From the NCBI GenBank assembly GCA_030054015.1, contig JASGCR010000116.1, positions 1 through 7,000 of the forward strand: a DNA stretch of 7,000 nt, read 5' to 3'. This document shows, piece after piece, positions 5,989 through 7,000 of the stretch (the first letter of the stretch is position 1; each line of letters starts with the position of its first letter). This stretch comes from Candidatus Symbiobacter sp. GTDB taxonomy: Bacteria; Pseudomonadota; Alphaproteobacteria; Elsterales; Elsteraceae. The position numbers were made by a program, and so were the translations under genes. The notes below the pieces were generated by a model. That model saw nothing but the letters and a program-made list of their open reading frames with translations. It did no database searches and was not told the DNA's origin.

Positions 5989-6756
5989 ATGGGCTTAGGA
6001 AAAAGGCGGTTTAACGGCGAGGTGATCTGGATTATCGGTGCCAGCAGCGGCATCGGGGCTGCCCTGGCGCGGGAATTATCGGCACAGGGCGCGGTTTTGG
6101 TGCTGTCGTCGCGGCGCCAAGACCGGCTTGACGAGCTTAATCTGTCGTTGGGCGGGAAGCACCTGGTTTCTGTTCTTGATGTGACGGATGCGGCGGCGTT
6201 TACGCAAACCGCGCAGGCGATTCACGCCAATTATGGCCGGATCAACCGCGTCATATTTTTAGCGGCTGCGTATGAACCCATGAAATTAGATGATCTTGAC
6301 CTTGCCAAAACCCACCAAATTGTTGCCAGCAACCTGTGCGGGGCCTTCAACGCCATCCAGGCCATCTTGCCCTTGATGAAGCAGCAAAAGATCATGGGGC
6401 AAATCGCATTGTGCGGCAGCGTCGCGGGCTATATAGGCTTGCCCGCCGGCCAACCCTATAGCGCAACCAAGGCCGCCATCATCAACCTGGCAGAAAGCCT
6501 TTATGCCGAAATCGGCGAATGGGTTGACGTAAAACTGATTAGCCCCGGATTTGTGCGCACCCCGCTCACGGCAAAAAATAATTTCTTCATGCCGATGATG
6601 ATTGAGCCGGAACAGGCGGCGATGGCGATTGCCAATGGTTTGCGCTCATCCTGCTTTGAAATCCATTTTCCCAAGAAATTTACCCTGATTATAAAATTGC
6701 TTCGCCTCTTGCCGCGTCATTTATCGCTTAAATTGATAAGGAAGCTTAATCCATAA
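5989..6756 (+). CDS. Short-chain dehydrogenase/reductase (SDR), NADP-type
   Basis: This 255-residue protein is a classical SDR. The cofactor motif is GASSGIG at 17-23; Ser41-Arg42-Arg43 after the second beta strand favours NADP(H) over NAD(H); Asp64 sits in the DVT adenine-binding turn. The catalytic set is complete: Asn115, Ser144, Tyr157 and Lys161 (YSATK at 157-161), followed by the SPGFVRTPLT segment (185-194). The usual NNAG motif is replaced by LAAAY (91-95), a mild deviation. The C-terminal 30 residues are basic and amphipathic (KKFTLIIKLLRLLPRHLSLK), suggesting membrane association and hydrophobic substrates. It begins 18 bp after the lipoprotein gene with GGGG at 5978-5981, seven bases before ATG. 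SDRs are regular members of these lipid loci; the substrate, perhaps a keto or aldehyde lipid, is not known. Confidence 0.92.
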   Translation: MGLGKRRFNGEVIWIIGASSGIGAALARELSAQGAVLVLSSRRQDRLDELNLSLGGKHLVSVLDVTDAAAFTQTAQAIHANYGRINRVIFLAAAYEPMKLDDLDLAKTHQIVASNLCGAFNAIQAILPLMKQQKIMGQIALCGSVAGYIGLPAGQPYSATKAAIINLAESLYAEIGEWVDVKLISPGFVRTPLTAKNNFFMPMMIEPEQAAMAIANGLRSSCFEIHFPKKFTLIIKLLRLLPRHLSLKLIRKLNP

Positions 6757-6853
6757 TATACATCGCAACCGAGGGGGGCGATAGATATTTTCTTTGCCCT
6801 TACCACCCCTCAATTGCGCAAATTATTCAGGCCTTCCCCGCCGCGCTGACTAC
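6757..6853. other. Short non-coding spacer after the last gene
   Basis: No gene is visible. A weak 5-bp stem (ATCGC 6762-6766 with GCGAT 6778-6782) is followed by a T-rich run at about 6785-6795, which could at best be a poor intrinsic terminator. TTGCGCAA at 6814-6821 is a small exact palindrome. Confidence 0.5.
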
Positions 6854-6999
6854 AGAGCGTCATTACCCGCAGATTTATGCCGCGAAGCGGCATAAATCGG
6901 TCGGGTAATCCCCCAGGAGTATTATTCCGTAAAACTCCTGGGGGATTACCCGACTCGCATGATCCGTTTCACGGATCATGCGGCGGGTAATGACGCTCT
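6854..6999. repeat. Inverted-repeat element folding as a four-way junction (cloverleaf)
   Basis: One strand of this 146-base element pairs perfectly into four helices. The closing stem is 6854-6870 with 6983-6999 (17 bp). Hairpin 1 is 6872-6883 with 6887-6898 (12 bp, loop GAA). Hairpin 2 is 6900-6920 with 6934-6954 (21 bp, 13-base loop). Hairpin 3 is 6956-6967 with 6971-6982 (12 bp, loop TTC). No mismatch occurs in 62 base pairs, and only 22 bases are unpaired. It consists of two units in opposite orientation (6854-6920 and 6934-6999), identical except for their side hairpins. The flank motifs CGTCATTACCCGC and GGGTAATCC resemble the common intergenic palindromic repeats of proteobacteria. 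It may act as a bidirectional transcription stop or mRNA 3' end after the operon, or be a REP/BIME-type mobile repeat. The window ends one base later, so a U-tract cannot be assessed. Confidence 0.9.
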
Positions 7000-7000
7000 T

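Noticed and set aside
6762..6795. Intrinsic terminator directly after the dehydrogenase gene
   Set aside because: The stem is only 5 bp with an 11-base loop, and the following T-rich run is interrupted; too weak to annotate.
6854..6999. Cloverleaf element as a tRNA or tRNA-like gene
   Set aside because: The stems are 12-21 bp, there is no T-loop, D-loop or anticodon arm pattern, and the two halves are inverted copies of each other; only the overall shape resembles a tRNA.

Overview
The window carries one complete seven-gene operon on the + strand (about 382-6756), preceded by a 381-bp non-coding leader and followed by a 244-bp non-coding tail. The protein families and the pooled gene set point to a proteobacterium, most likely an alphaproteobacterium. 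Base composition looks intermediate, with AT-rich leader DNA. I cannot place it to genus, and no rRNA, tRNA or other phylogenetic marker is present.

Layout: (1) 1-381, a leader holding a MITE-like element with 43-46 bp imperfect terminal inverted repeats (9-54 and 231-273), a 36-bp palindrome, a candidate sigma70-type promoter and a G-rich hairpin/G-quadruplex motif. (2) 382-6756, seven genes: an FAD-dependent NAD(P)-binding oxidoreductase of the COG2907 amine-oxidase type; a DUF1365 protein; a cyclopropane-fatty-acid-synthase-like SAM methyltransferase; an exported chalcone-isomerase-like protein; a GPH/MelB-type MFS transporter; a DUF3833 lipoprotein; and an NADP-type short-chain dehydrogenase. 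Neighbours overlap by 4-11 bp or are separated by 18-59 bp, so they are almost certainly co-transcribed, and several are translationally coupled. (3) 6757-7000, no gene, but a 146-bp inverted-repeat element (6854-6999) whose strand can fold into a perfectly paired four-way junction: a closing stem plus three hairpins.

How the genes may work together: the set COG2907 flavoprotein + DUF1365 + CFA-like methyltransferase + chalcone-isomerase-like + DUF3833 + SDR recurs in proteobacteria as a membrane-lipid modification locus, often under light or singlet-oxygen control (RpoE-ChrR or B12-dependent CarH-type regulators). In Rhodobacter sphaeroides related genes are tied to methylated and furan fatty acids made on phospholipid acyl chains. 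The methyltransferase here appears to lack two residues that bind bicarbonate in E. coli CFA synthase. This fits methylation or desaturation chemistry better than classic cyclopropanation. No regulator, photolyase or sigma factor lies inside the window.

The least explained parts are the two non-coding elements, especially the cloverleaf-like one at the 3' end.
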